From the NCBI RefSeq assembly GCF_044502415.1, contig NZ_CP172402.1: a stretch of 64,000 bases of DNA. One strand, given 5' to 3'. Below the pieces are notes generated by a model that searched no databases, was not told where the DNA came from, and saw only the letters and a program-made list of their open reading frames with translations. Origin of the DNA: Haloimpatiens lingqiaonensis. GTDB lineage: Bacteria; Bacillota; Clostridia; Clostridiales; Clostridiaceae. Position numbers and translations under genes: made by a program. Shown here one piece after another: positions 44,011-53,091 of this stretch; the first letter of the stretch is position 1; each line of letters starts with the position of its first letter.

Positions 44011-45465
44011 TTACTCTTTTAAAATCCCCTCATAAACCTTACAACTTTCCAATTTTTTTAGTTGACTTATAAATAAAAGAGGCTCCACCTTAAAAAGTTC
44101 ACTATTGTTAGTATATTGTAAATAAACTCTTTTATCCAATGCATCTATTTCTTTTATAAAAGATAAAATATCTTCTGAAATACTTTTCTTATATTTCTCA
44201 TCAATTTCAATATATATGGTATCCCCTTTACACTGTTCTTGAATTTTATATATAAGATTCTTTATAAGAAATTCTATATAAGATAATCTCAATCGCTTTC
44301 CTTCACCATTACATTCTTTGCATTCTTCTTCTAAATAGCTATATATATCTTTTCCAACTCTTTTTCTAGTTATTTGTAAAAGTCCAAGAGGCGTAAATGG
44401 GTAAATTTTAGTTTTGTTTCCCTCATCACTAAAGCCTTTTTCTACTGCATTTATAATTGCTTCTCTATCCTGTGCCATATGCATATCTACAAAATCAATA
44501 ATTATTATTCCTGCTAAATTTCTCAGCTTTATTTGCTTCACAATCTCTTCTGCCGCCTCTAAATTTGTGTTTAGCACAGCTTTTCTCATTGATTCATGCC
44601 TTATATTTTGAGCAGTGTTTACATCCACCACATACATGGCTTCTGTTTTATCTATTACTATATTTCCTCCTGATGGAAGAGAAATCTTATTATTTCTTAA
44701 ATGAACTAGTGATTTTTCTATTTCATAATAGCTAAATAAGTTTTCAGTTTTATCATAAAGAGTTAACTTTGTACTTAGTAACTCTCTATTGATCATATAA
44801 TCTAGCATGTAATCATAATACTCTTTGTTATTTGTAATTATTTCAGCAGAGGTATCATCTACATATTCTCTTAAAACTCTATTTATAATTCCCCTGCTAC
44901 TGTATAATAATTTAGGTTTAAGAGTATATGTTCCATCTTTTATTACTTTAAGATATATATTATATAGATACTCTATTTCCTTATTCATATCTTCTACCGT
45001 AACATCTATTGCTTTACTTCTTATGATTACACCAAAACTTTTATGTTTCTTTATGCCCTTTATTATATTTCTTTTAAATTCAACATCTTCTATTTTTTTA
45101 GAAAAATTGATTCTATTATTAAAAGTAGTTAAAACACAATAACTGCCTTGAATACTTATCTCTGTGGTAACCCTTGGCCCTTTATCTCCAATAGCCTCCC
45201 TTACCACTTCTACTATAACATGATCCCCTTTTTTTATTTTATTTTCATTGGAATCCTGTAAATGCATATAGCAGTTTTTTTCTGTTCCTATATCTATAAA
45301 TGCACTATTATTAGCATTTATAATGTTTTTAACAATACCTTTATATATTTCACCTATATGAGGCTCTCGGTCTTCTTCCTGAATCAATATGGCTTTAAGC
45401 TCATCTTCTTTTTTTACTGCTACTCTAGTGCAAGTGCCTTGCTTCTCTATGTATATTTTTTTCAC
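44011..45465 (-). CDS. rng: Ribonuclease G/E family endoribonuclease
   Basis: Endoribonuclease for rRNA maturation and mRNA turnover, 484 residues. An S1 RNA-binding domain (about 38-105: GEIYKGIVKNIINANNSAFIDIG) is followed by the RNase-H-like/DNase-I-like catalytic region with the metal pair in IIIIDFVDMH. A zinc-link CKECNGEG (about 399-406) joins subunits of the dimer. It lacks the long C-terminal scaffold of E. coli RNase E, so RNase G-like. It lies between the radical-SAM pair and rplU. Confidence 0.92.
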   Translation of the reverse strand: MKKIYIEKQGTCTRVAVKKEDELKAILIQEEDREPHIGEIYKGIVKNIINANNSAFIDIGTEKNCYMHLQDSNENKIKKGDHVIVEVVREAIGDKGPRVTTEISIQGSYCVLTTFNNRINFSKKIEDVEFKRNIIKGIKKHKSFGVIIRSKAIDVTVEDMNKEIEYLYNIYLKVIKDGTYTLKPKLLYSSRGIINRVLREYVDDTSAEIITNNKEYYDYMLDYMINRELLSTKLTLYDKTENLFSYYEIEKSLVHLRNNKISLPSGGNIVIDKTEAMYVVDVNTAQNIRHESMRKAVLNTNLEAAEEIVKQIKLRNLAGIIIIDFVDMHMAQDREAIINAVEKGFSDEGNKTKIYPFTPLGLLQITRKRVGKDIYSYLEEECKECNGEGKRLRLSYIEFLIKNLIYKIQEQCKGDTIYIEIDEKYKKSISEDILSFIKEIDALDKRVYLQYTNNSELFKVEPLLFISQLKKLESCKVYEGILKE

Positions 45466-45576
45466 ACTTTTCCACCACCCTATTGCAAATCCCTGCTCTC
45501 CAATGCCTAATTTAAATTTTCACATAGCTTATTACTTTCAATTAATAAAGCATAATTTTTACTATGCAACAAAATT

Positions 45577-46290
45577 CTATAGGCTCTTAAAATATTCCTG
45601 TAAACTCACCAATTTCTTTCCCCTATAAGTATAAAGTTCTTTTCTTTGAATCTTTACAAATTTGTCCTTTTGAGCTCCCTCTGTATGGTCTTGTATGTAT
45701 TCTGCAAGAATCTGAGGAGATAAATTATCTTTACTACCAGAGGTAACTAAAACTTCAATTTTTAAATAACCTTCATTAAACTGGAATTTTATTTTTTTAA
45801 TTAAAGGTCTTATATTAAATTCCTTTTCACCATTTTTTGTTTTCTTAATCACATTCCATTCATTACTATTTAATAATTCTTTTAACTGTATATCAACTTC
45901 TGAACCATTTTCATAAGGTATATGTATTGAATAATCTGATGCTTCAACTAACGCCATAGAAGCTGGTGTTTTCTTACCTTCAATGGTTTTAATCTTTATT
46001 ACATCCAGTATTTTAATTCCTAAAGGAGAAGATTCTATTAATTTATCTAGTATATATTTTTCATCTAATTCTTCTATTAAACTAAAATCAAAATACTCAG
46101 CGGAGGAGAAAACTCCAACACCTAAAGGTTGTGCTATAGATAAAGTTAAATGAGGATTGAATCCCTTTGAATATTCAGCTGGCAATTCCGACCTTCTTAT
46201 TATTCTTTGTACTGTTCTTAAAAAATCTAAGTGGGATATGAATTTTATTTCATCTTCTTTAGTACACTTAACTAAATAACGCACCTTCAA
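45577..46290 (-). CDS. TIGR03936-type (DUF2344) radical-SAM-linked protein
   Basis: Protein of 237 residues with the DUF2344 start VRYLVKCTKEDEIKFISHLDFLRTVQRIIRRSELPAEYSKGFNPH. Members occur beside, or fused to, B12-binding radical-SAM proteins; the function is unknown. It starts with TTG at 46290 and overlaps the end of the radical-SAM gene by 23 bases, so translation is coupled. In some species the two are one polypeptide. Confidence 0.88.
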   Translation of the reverse strand: MKVRYLVKCTKEDEIKFISHLDFLRTVQRIIRRSELPAEYSKGFNPHLTLSIAQPLGVGVFSSAEYFDFSLIEELDEKYILDKLIESSPLGIKILDVIKIKTIEGKKTPASMALVEASDYSIHIPYENGSEVDIQLKELLNSNEWNVIKKTKNGEKEFNIRPLIKKIKFQFNEGYLKIEVLVTSGSKDNLSPQILAEYIQDHTEGAQKDKFVKIQRKELYTYRGKKLVSLQEYFKSL

Positions 46291-48131
46291 AACACTTCCC
46301 TTCTTTAAAATGCTTATTAGTATTTATGCCGCATAGCTTACAACCTTGTCTGCAATCTGGAGTAACCTCCGCATTTTTAGCTCTTTCATTTTCTTTAATT
46401 AAAAATTCCTTTGAAACCCCTACATCTATAAAATCCCATGGAAGTATTTCATCATAGCTTCTTTGTCTATATGCATAAAAATCTCCATCTACCCCGCACT
46501 CTTCTAGTGCTTCTTGCCATATCTGGAAATTAAAATATTGATTCCAACCATCAAACTTAGCTCCCTTTTGGAAAGCCTTTATAAGTACATCGCACATCCT
46601 TCTGTCACCTCTTGCAAATATAGCTTCCATATAGCTTACTGGTGACTCATGCCAATTATATGTAATTTGTCTACTCTTGATAGTATTTCTAAGTGTCTGT
46701 ATTTTTTCCTTAACACTTTCCATATTATCCTGAGGACTCCATTGAAATGGTGTGAATGGTTTTGGTACAAATATAGAACTACTTAAAGTAACTTTAAGAC
46801 CCTTTTGTCTTTCTGTCTTTGGGACTTTATAATATTCATCTACAACTTTATCTCCCAGTTCAGCTATGCCCTTAACATCCTCCATGGTTTCATAAGGAAG
46901 TCCTATCATAAAGTATAGTTTAACAGTACTCCACCCAGCTTTAAAAATACTGCTTACTGAATCTATTAAGTTTTCTTCTGTTACACCTTTGTTTATAACG
47001 TCTCTCATTCTTTGAGTTCCAGCTTCTGGAGCAAAAGTAATTCCTGTTTTTCTTACCTTTTGAATTTCCTTTATTAAATCTACTGCAAAAGAATCTATTC
47101 TTATAGAAGGTAGTGATACCCCAACCTTTTTATCCTTATATCTTTCTATTAGTGAAAATATTAAATTTTTAATATCAGAATAATCACATATACTTAGGGA
47201 AGTAAGGGATATTTCTTCATAACCTGTTTTCTTAATAAGTTCATCTGCCAATTCCACTAACTTATCAGTTTTCTTTTCTCTTACAGGTCTGTATATCATT
47301 CCTGCCTGGCAAAATCTGCAGCCTCTTGTACACCCTCTAAAAGTCTCTAGCATTATTCTATCATGCACTATTTCTGTGTAAGGAACTATTAAATCTGTTG
47401 GATATTCTACTTCATTAAAATCTTTTATAATTCTTTTTGCAATTTTCTCTGGAAATTCTTCACTAACAGGTTTAAATTCTTTAATAGTTCCATCTTGGTT
47501 GTAATCAGTTTTTATAGAACTTTGGCACATAAGTTCCAGGTATCTTAGCTACTTCTCTTAAAAATTCATCTTTAGATTTTCCCTGTTTTTTCATATCCTT
47601 ATATAAGTCTAAAACATCATTTAAATGTTCTTCCCCTTCACCTAAGGAAAATAAATCTGCTATATCATAAAGTGGTTCTGGATTATAAGCACAAGGTCCT
47701 CCACATAATACTATAGGATCTTCTTCACTTCTTTCTGAAGCTCTTATAGGTATTCCACTCATATCTAGCATATTTAGTATATTTGTATAACTCATTTCAT
47801 ATTGCAATGTAAAGGCTATAAAATCGAATTCCTTAAGTGGATCCTTTGTCTCTAAAGCATACATAGAAATTTCATTTTCTCTCATTAATTTTTCCATGTC
47901 TGGCCAAGGCGCAAAGGCTCTTTCACAAAAGGTATCTTCCCTTTTATTAAGCACATGGTAAAGTATTTTTGTACCCAAATGTGACATTCCAACTTCATAT
48001 ACATCTGGGAAACAAAATGCAAATCTTATATCTACTTTATTTTTATCTTTATTGTAGGAATTAATTTCTCCCCCAATATATCTTGCAGGTTTCTCAACTT
48101 TATATAAAATATCATCAGAAATCTTCTTCAT
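46268..48131 (-). pseudogene. TIGR03960-type B12-binding radical SAM protein, frameshifted as sequenced
   Basis: Radical-SAM protein family always found near DUF2344 and RNase G; its reaction is unknown. The first frame (48131 to 47505) begins MKKISDDILYKVEKPARYIGGE and carries the cobalamin-binding-like region (FPDVYEVGMSHLG), ending in PGTYVPKFYKN. The second (47530 to 46268) resumes at KTDYNQDGTIKEF and has the cluster motif CTRGCRFCQAG and AGTQRMRDVINKG. TATAAAAACTGATTAC has five As where four keep the frame (forward 47509-47513). Removing one gives 620 residues, the family length. Either a sequencing slip in a homopolymer or a real mutation. Confidence 0.88.
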
Positions 48132-48218
48132 TATATTTCCTCCTCATGTTTTTTACATCTAATTATTTTATCACATATGGCTATCATACACCAGTTAAAA
48201 ACTTTAAAAGCTTATGAT

Positions 48219-48280
48219 TTATAAACAGAGCTCTTAGCTTCAGATAGAGTTTTTACTCCATCTGAAGGTTAGAGATCGTT
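48219..48280. repeat. Two-hairpin intergenic repeat, copy E (partial)
   Basis: Only the first hairpin remains (ATAAACAGAGCTCTTAGCTT through GTTAGAGATCGTT). The second hairpin has been replaced at the junction by a heptad array. Confidence 0.85.
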
Positions 48281-48281
48281 C

Positions 48282-48316
48282 TCTCAATTCTCAACTCTCA
48301 ATTGTCAATTGTCAAT
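48282..48316. repeat. Heptanucleotide array (TCTCAAT/TGTCAAT)5 at the spoIVFB 3' end
   Basis: Five 7-bp units in register. The array encodes the last codons (TIDN) and TGA stop of spoIVFB on the minus strand. Confidence 0.9.
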
Positions 48317-49164
48317 TTTAATCTTAAATACTCCTCAATAGTTATATTACCATACACCTTTAATGCATCTATTATTTCCTGCTCATAAATTATGTCTATA
48401 ACATTCATCTCATCATTTAATACATAAAAAATATTATACCTGTTTTTATCTATTAAATTCATCATAAATAGCAAATTTTTTTTACTACAAACAGAAACCG
48501 TTCTATTTTGTAAATACCCTCTTTTTAAAAAATTAACCCTTTTTTTAATAACATCCCCCATAATTAAATAAACTATCCTTTCTCTTTCTCTACTTGAATA
48601 AACAATTATGAATAAGCCAATAAGACCTATGTTTAAATTGTACAAAAAAATACTTTTTTTATAAAACAATAAAAAGTAATAAAAAATAAAAGCAAAACCA
48701 ATGACTAAACTAAAGTTTACCGTTATTATATTTGCTCTTTTATAATGAATTTTAATGTTTAGTAAATCCCTAAGTATCCTACCTCCATCTAAAGGCAAAG
48801 CAGGTATTAAATTAAATATTCCTAAGGCTAAATTAGTTATCTCTAATAATCTAAGCTGCTGTAACTTAAAAATATTAAAAAATATATGAAAAGCTAATGC
48901 AACTATTATATTAAATAAAGGACCTGATACAGAAATAATTATATCTTCCAAAGGCGTTGCTTCATCTAAATCTTTTAGCTTAAGCACCGTACCTATAGGC
49001 CATATTTCTATATCAAATCCTGAAAAACCTAAAAATCTAGCTGTAACATAATGTACTACTTCATGCAGAAAAGCCATTATAAACGCCACTAAAAATTTAC
49101 CTCTAAAGCCCATAACTAATAAACATAAAAATATAAGAAAAAAATATTTTTTAAACTTAACCAT
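48298..49164 (-). CDS. spoIVFB: SpoIVFB-like site-2 intramembrane metalloprotease (M50)
   Basis: Membrane zinc protease; in Bacillus SpoIVFB cleaves pro-sigma-K in the mother cell. The metal motif HEVVH (residues 34-38) in the second membrane segment and IPALPLDGGRIL (about 120-131, Asp126) are both present, with four to six membrane segments and a cytoplasmic C-terminal CBS-like region (about 215-285). The length is 288. It lies 19 bases after the SpoIVFA-like gene, matching the B. subtilis spoIVFA-spoIVFB pair between minD and rplU. The extreme C terminus is encoded by a heptad repeat. Confidence 0.9.
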   Translation of the reverse strand: MVKFKKYFFLIFLCLLVMGFRGKFLVAFIMAFLHEVVHYVTARFLGFSGFDIEIWPIGTVLKLKDLDEATPLEDIIISVSGPLFNIIVALAFHIFFNIFKLQQLRLLEITNLALGIFNLIPALPLDGGRILRDLLNIKIHYKRANIITVNFSLVIGFAFIFYYFLLFYKKSIFLYNLNIGLIGLFIIVYSSRERERIVYLIMGDVIKKRVNFLKRGYLQNRTVSVCSKKNLLFMMNLIDKNRYNIFYVLNDEMNVIDIIYEQEIIDALKVYGNITIEEYLRLKLTIDN

Positions 49165-49183
49165 TCATTATCCCATTCTCCAT

Positions 49184-49948
49184 TCACATTGCTAATTTCA
49201 AAAAATCCTTGGGATCCTTATTTTCTCCCATATACATTATTTCAAAGTGTAGATGAGGTCCTGTACTTTTACCCGTATTACCGCTTTTAGCTATATTTTC
49301 ACCCTTCTTCACCTTTTGATCTTTTTTTACTAGTATTTCATTTAAGTGAGCATATTTAGTTTCTATACCTTCACCATGGTCAATTACTATGTATTTACCA
49401 AGTTCCTTGTGCTCACCACACTCTTTCACTTTTCCATCAGCACATACCTTTATAGATGTGTTTTCCTTCACTGCTATGTCTACTCCATTGTGCATTTGCT
49501 TTTTACCTGTAAATGGGTCTACTCTTTCACCAAATTCAGAAACTAACTTTCCTACACAGGGTACCTCATAATCATTTTTTACTACCTGTTTTACTGGCTC
49601 TTTTTTATTTATTTTATTTATAGCCTTTTCTATATAATCCTGGGACTTAGTTTTAAATTCTTTAAAATCAAAAGCTTTAACAGTCTCAAAGACCTTTTTA
49701 TAATCAAAATTTTCATTAACTATTTTCTTAGAATAATTATAAACTTTCTGAGTAGTTGGTGTAATAACAATCTTGCAAAGTAAAACTATTATAAATAGTA
49801 TAAGCACTCCTGTTAAATCTCTTATTATCCTCCTGGTTATAAAGTCTTCCTTTTTTATATTTGAATTTTTAGTATTTTTAGGATATACTCCTCTTTTGTT
49901 CAATATAGAATTGTAATATTCTCTATACTGTGGATTATAACTGCCCAT
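49184..49948 (-). CDS. M23 (LytM) peptidase-domain protein at the spoIVFA position
   Basis: Bitopic membrane protein of 254 residues: cytoplasmic N terminus (about 1-42), one membrane helix (about 43-62), a helical linker, and a LytM domain (about 128-250). Position next to spoIVFB suggests SpoIVFA, the scaffold that holds SpoIVFB inactive. Unlike the degenerate LytM domain usually described for SpoIVFA, the zinc ligands look intact here: MHNGVDIA (H153, D157), YAHLN (H201) and PHLHFEI (H232, H234). It may therefore cut peptidoglycan, or keep the fold for binding only. Confidence 0.82.
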   Translation of the reverse strand: MGSYNPQYREYYNSILNKRGVYPKNTKNSNIKKEDFITRRIIRDLTGVLILFIIVLLCKIVITPTTQKVYNYSKKIVNENFDYKKVFETVKAFDFKEFKTKSQDYIEKAINKINKKEPVKQVVKNDYEVPCVGKLVSEFGERVDPFTGKKQMHNGVDIAVKENTSIKVCADGKVKECGEHKELGKYIVIDHGEGIETKYAHLNEILVKKDQKVKKGENIAKSGNTGKSTGPHLHFEIMYMGENKDPKDFLKLAM

Positions 49949-50093
49949 TTTTTACCTCCTATCTTTTATTACTGTTTATATATATTAATCTTATTAATCT
50001 TATATGCGGATTTTCATGTAGTTTTAATTTACACACCTGTAAATAACCAAAGTACTTCATATATTTTTTAAGATACAATTATAAATCACCCAT

Positions 50094-50170
50094 TTCTAGT
50101 CGCCACTCCCCATTCCCTAGTCCCCAGTCCATAATCACCGTTCCCCAGTAGCCAGTGTCTAGTACGTAAC
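50094..50170. repeat. Heptanucleotide array with GC-richer unit (CCCCAGT type)
   Basis: About eleven 7-bp units in register (TTCTAGT, CCCCATT, CCCTAGT, CCCCAGT, AGCCAGT, GTCTAGT and variants) in the 430-bp gap between the SpoIVFA-like gene and mgsA. The rest of the gap holds the mgsA terminator and AT-rich DNA with a TGTAGAGCTT block (50279-50288). Confidence 0.85.
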
Positions 50171-50313
50171 CACTAAAATTTTATTTGAGGCAATCTTCAT
50201 TTTGCCTTTACACAAAAACTTTATCAATTAATTATTCAACTCTCACATTTATAAAATAAAAACATTTATTTATCTACTGTAGAGCTTGAAATTTATGTGC
50301 AAAATTTGAGCTA

Positions 50314-50358
50314 ATTAAAAAAACTGTTTCTAAAGTTGTACACTTTAAAAACAGTTTT
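50314..50358 (-). terminator. Terminator of mgsA
   Basis: On the minus strand AAAACTGTTTTTAAAGT pairs with ACTTTAGAAACAGTTTT and is followed by a T run, 20 bases after the mgsA stop. Confidence 0.85.
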
Positions 50359-50378
50359 AAGCTATTCATTTATGATAT

Positions 50379-50759
50379 TTAATTATTATTGCAGTGACTT
50401 CTTAATGCCTTTGCAAAAACTTCTGCTGTTCCAACATTAGTAGCCAATGGTACGTGGTGCACATCACATAATCTTAAAAGTGCAGATACATCTGGCTCGT
50501 GAGGCTGAGCTGTAAGTGGATCTCTTAAAAATATAATTAGATCTAATTCCCCTAAAGCTACCTTAGCTCCAATTTGCTGATCTCCACCTAAAGGTCCTGA
50601 AAGAAACCTATGTACTTTTAGTCCCACTATTTCATTTAAGAGCCTTCCTGTAGTTCCTGTAGCATATAGTTCATGCTCAATAAAAATATCTTTATACCTT
50701 TTTACAAAATCAATAATATCATCTTTCTTATTATCATGTGCAATAAAGGCTATTTTCAT
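50379..50759 (-). CDS. mgsA: Methylglyoxal synthase
   Basis: Converts dihydroxyacetone phosphate to methylglyoxal and phosphate, a bypass of lower glycolysis. The 126 residues show the family start KIAFIAHDNKKDDIIDFV, the phosphate-binding TGTTGRLL, GGDQQIGA, and the active-site Asp block FLRDPLTAQPHEPDV. It lies 12 bases after rodA, at the end of the division/elongation cluster. Confidence 0.95.
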   Translation of the reverse strand: MKIAFIAHDNKKDDIIDFVKRYKDIFIEHELYATGTTGRLLNEIVGLKVHRFLSGPLGGDQQIGAKVALGELDLIIFLRDPLTAQPHEPDVSALLRLCDVHHVPLATNVGTAEVFAKALRSHCNNN

Positions 50760-50771
50760 ATAAATCCCCCC

Positions 50772-51881
50772 TTAGAAATTTATTTTTTTTCTTCTCATAC
50801 AAACATTTAACACTAAACCTATAGCCATAAAACTTGACAGTATAGAACTTCCCCCATAACTCATTAATGGTAGCGTTATACCTGTTATGGGCATAATGCC
50901 TATGGTCATGCCTATATTTTGAATTAATGAAAACAAAAATGTGGATGTAACTCCTACACATATTATAGCTCCAAACCAATCCTTAGAGGTTCTGGCTATT
51001 TTTATAAATCTATATATCAAAACTCCATATAATGTTAACAAAACTAATGCACCTACAAGTCCCCACTCTTCTCCTACCACAGAAAAAACGAAATCTGTAT
51101 GAGCTTCTGGAATAAAGCTTAAAGCCGTTTGGGTTCCTTTTCTAAATCCTTTTCCCAGTATTCCACCAGATCCTATGCCTATTAAAGATTGTGTAAGCTG
51201 CAGATTTGAACCCAGTGCGTCTTTTTCCGGATGCAAAAAAGATGTCAATCTCTGTTGTTGATAATCATGAATAATACCTGAATTCCACACTATAGCTATA
51301 AATACTACTAAACTAGCTAGCCCACCAAATATAACTTTAAGGTCTAGTCCTGATATAAAGAATATTCCTAAAACTATGAAAAAGCATACCATAGTCATAC
51401 CCATATCTGGCTGGATAACTATAAGCACCATAGGGACTAATGCATAAAATACCAAAGTAAAAAAATTCTTAGGCTCATTAATTTTGCCCTCCATGTCATC
51501 TATCTTTTTGGCCAGCATAAGTATAAGACCTAATTTAGCAAATTCCGAAGGCTGTATAGCCCTGCTGCCTATACCTATCCAGGATTTAGCTCCTTTACTT
51601 ACTTTACCTATAACAAAATCATTTAAAATAAGTAAAAATACCCCTGCCCAATATATCAAAGTTGAATAATTTCTAATCACATTGTAATCTATAGTTAATA
51701 TTATATATACCACAGCTAATCCTAATAAAAGCCACAAAAGCTGAAGCTTAAAATATTTTATTCCACTAGTAGCACTAAAAATATTTAAGGCTCCAAATAC
51801 TACTATAATTATAGAAATTATTAATACGGAAAAATCTATTTCCTTTAAAAGTCTTTTGTTTATCTTAAGTTTATCTAACAT
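50772..51881 (-). CDS. rodA: Rod-shape-determining SEDS glycosyltransferase RodA
   Basis: Polytopic peptidoglycan polymerase of the SEDS family that partners with PBP2 in the elongasome. The 369 residues have about ten membrane helices and the signature GIGSGGILGKGFRKGTQ...FIPEAHTDFVFSVVGEEWG plus the C-terminal GMTIGIMPITGITLPLMSYGGSS. The ATG at 51881 has GGAGGTC seven bases upstream. It follows minE, and the partner PBP2 and MreBCD are encoded upstream on the same strand. Confidence 0.95.
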   Translation of the reverse strand: MLDKLKINKRLLKEIDFSVLIISIIIVVFGALNIFSATSGIKYFKLQLLWLLLGLAVVYIILTIDYNVIRNYSTLIYWAGVFLLILNDFVIGKVSKGAKSWIGIGSRAIQPSEFAKLGLILMLAKKIDDMEGKINEPKNFFTLVFYALVPMVLIVIQPDMGMTMVCFFIVLGIFFISGLDLKVIFGGLASLVVFIAIVWNSGIIHDYQQQRLTSFLHPEKDALGSNLQLTQSLIGIGSGGILGKGFRKGTQTALSFIPEAHTDFVFSVVGEEWGLVGALVLLTLYGVLIYRFIKIARTSKDWFGAIICVGVTSTFLFSLIQNIGMTIGIMPITGITLPLMSYGGSSILSSFMAIGLVLNVCMRRKKINF

Positions 51882-51995
51882 ATAATAGACCTCCAAAACT
51901 TCATCACTACAAATGATATTATAGCATATATATTTAAAAAAAAGCTACGTGTAACTAATATAAATTTACACATAACTTTCATTATTCATAGCTAT

Positions 51996-52265
51996 TTAAT
52001 ATCTATTTTTCATTTTCTTAATGGGGATACTTGCTATTAAAGCTGGTTTACATCCATCACATTCATCTGTTTTAGCAAGTTTCACATTTAATCCCTCTTT
52101 GTCTATTTCTGCATAATTAGATATAACTTTAAGCAATGCTTCCTTAATGTCCTCTAAAAAATCTTGTGAAAAGTCACTTCTATCGTGTATTAAAATTAAT
52201 TTTAGTCTTTCCTTTGCCATATCCTTAGAGGTCTGCTTGTTAGAGAATATTTTAAAAAAATCCAT
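51996..52265 (-). CDS. minE: Cell division topological specificity factor MinE
   Basis: Stimulates MinD ATPase so that MinCD leaves mid-cell. The 89 residues include a membrane-targeting start (MDFFKIF), the anti-MinCD helix AKERLKLILIHDRSD, and the dimerisation domain. Its presence next to minD means this organism has the oscillating MinCDE type; Bacillus lacks MinE. It starts 12 bases after minD. Confidence 0.94.
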   Translation of the reverse strand: MDFFKIFSNKQTSKDMAKERLKLILIHDRSDFSQDFLEDIKEALLKVISNYAEIDKEGLNVKLAKTDECDGCKPALIASIPIKKMKNRY

Positions 52266-52277
52266 TCCACTACCTCC

Positions 52278-53075
52278 TTATTTTCTACCAAAAAGCTTCA
52301 TAATGGATGCTAGAAAACCTGTTTTTTCATCATTTACAGTTTCAAAAGGTATTTCCTCTCCCGTTATTCTTTTTGCTATATTTTTAAATGCTTTACCTGC
52401 TGTGGCCTTCTCATCCAAAACAATAGGTTCTCCTCTATTAGTAGATATGGTTATACTTCTATCGTCAGGTACAACACCTATTAATTTTATTGCAAGACTA
52501 TCAAGTATGTCATCTATATCCAACATATCTCCATTTCTAGTCATCTCATAATTTATTCTATTTATAATAAGCTGATGATCTTCAACACCCTTTGCATCTA
52601 ATTTTCCAATAACTCTATCTGCATCCCTTACAGATGTAACTTCTGGATTTACTACAACTATAGCTCTATCGGCTCCTACTATAGCGTTTTCAAAACCCTG
52701 TTCGATACCTGCAGGGCAATCTATTATAACATAATCAAATTCCTCTTTTAATTTGGTAACCAACTTCAAAACATCTTTAGCATTTATATCACTTTTATCT
52801 CTTGTTTGAGCTGTAGGTAATAAAAATAAACTTTCAAATCTTTTATCTCTTATTAAGGCTTGTTTAAGTCTGCAGCGTTCTTCTATTACATCAATAATTG
52901 TAAAAACTATTCTATTTTCAAGTCCCATAAGTACATCTAAATTTCTAAGACCAGTATCTCCATCCACTAAAACAACTTTTTTACCCATGGCAGCTAATGC
53001 AGTGCCTATATTTGCAGTAGTTGTTGTCTTTCCTACTCCACCCTTACCTGATGTTATTACTATCGCTTCTCCCAT
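52278..53075 (-). CDS. minD: Septum site-determining ATPase MinD
   Basis: ParA/MinD-family ATPase that binds the membrane and recruits MinC. The deviant Walker A ITSGKGGVGKTTTTANIG (about 6-23), VVLVDGDTGLRNLDVLMGLE, and DYVIIDCPAGIEQGF are present. The C terminus (VNDEKTGFLASIMKLFGRK) is the amphipathic membrane-targeting helix. The length is 265. It lies between minC and minE. Confidence 0.97.
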   Translation of the reverse strand: MGEAIVITSGKGGVGKTTTTANIGTALAAMGKKVVLVDGDTGLRNLDVLMGLENRIVFTIIDVIEERCRLKQALIRDKRFESLFLLPTAQTRDKSDINAKDVLKLVTKLKEEFDYVIIDCPAGIEQGFENAIVGADRAIVVVNPEVTSVRDADRVIGKLDAKGVEDHQLIINRINYEMTRNGDMLDIDDILDSLAIKLIGVVPDDRSITISTNRGEPIVLDEKATAGKAFKNIAKRITGEEIPFETVNDEKTGFLASIMKLFGRK

Positions 53076-53091
53076 ATACTATATACCTCCA

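Noticed and set aside
11088..50170. Heptad arrays considered as CRISPR
   Set aside because: Units are 7 bp, directly adjacent, with no unique spacers, and no cas genes are present.
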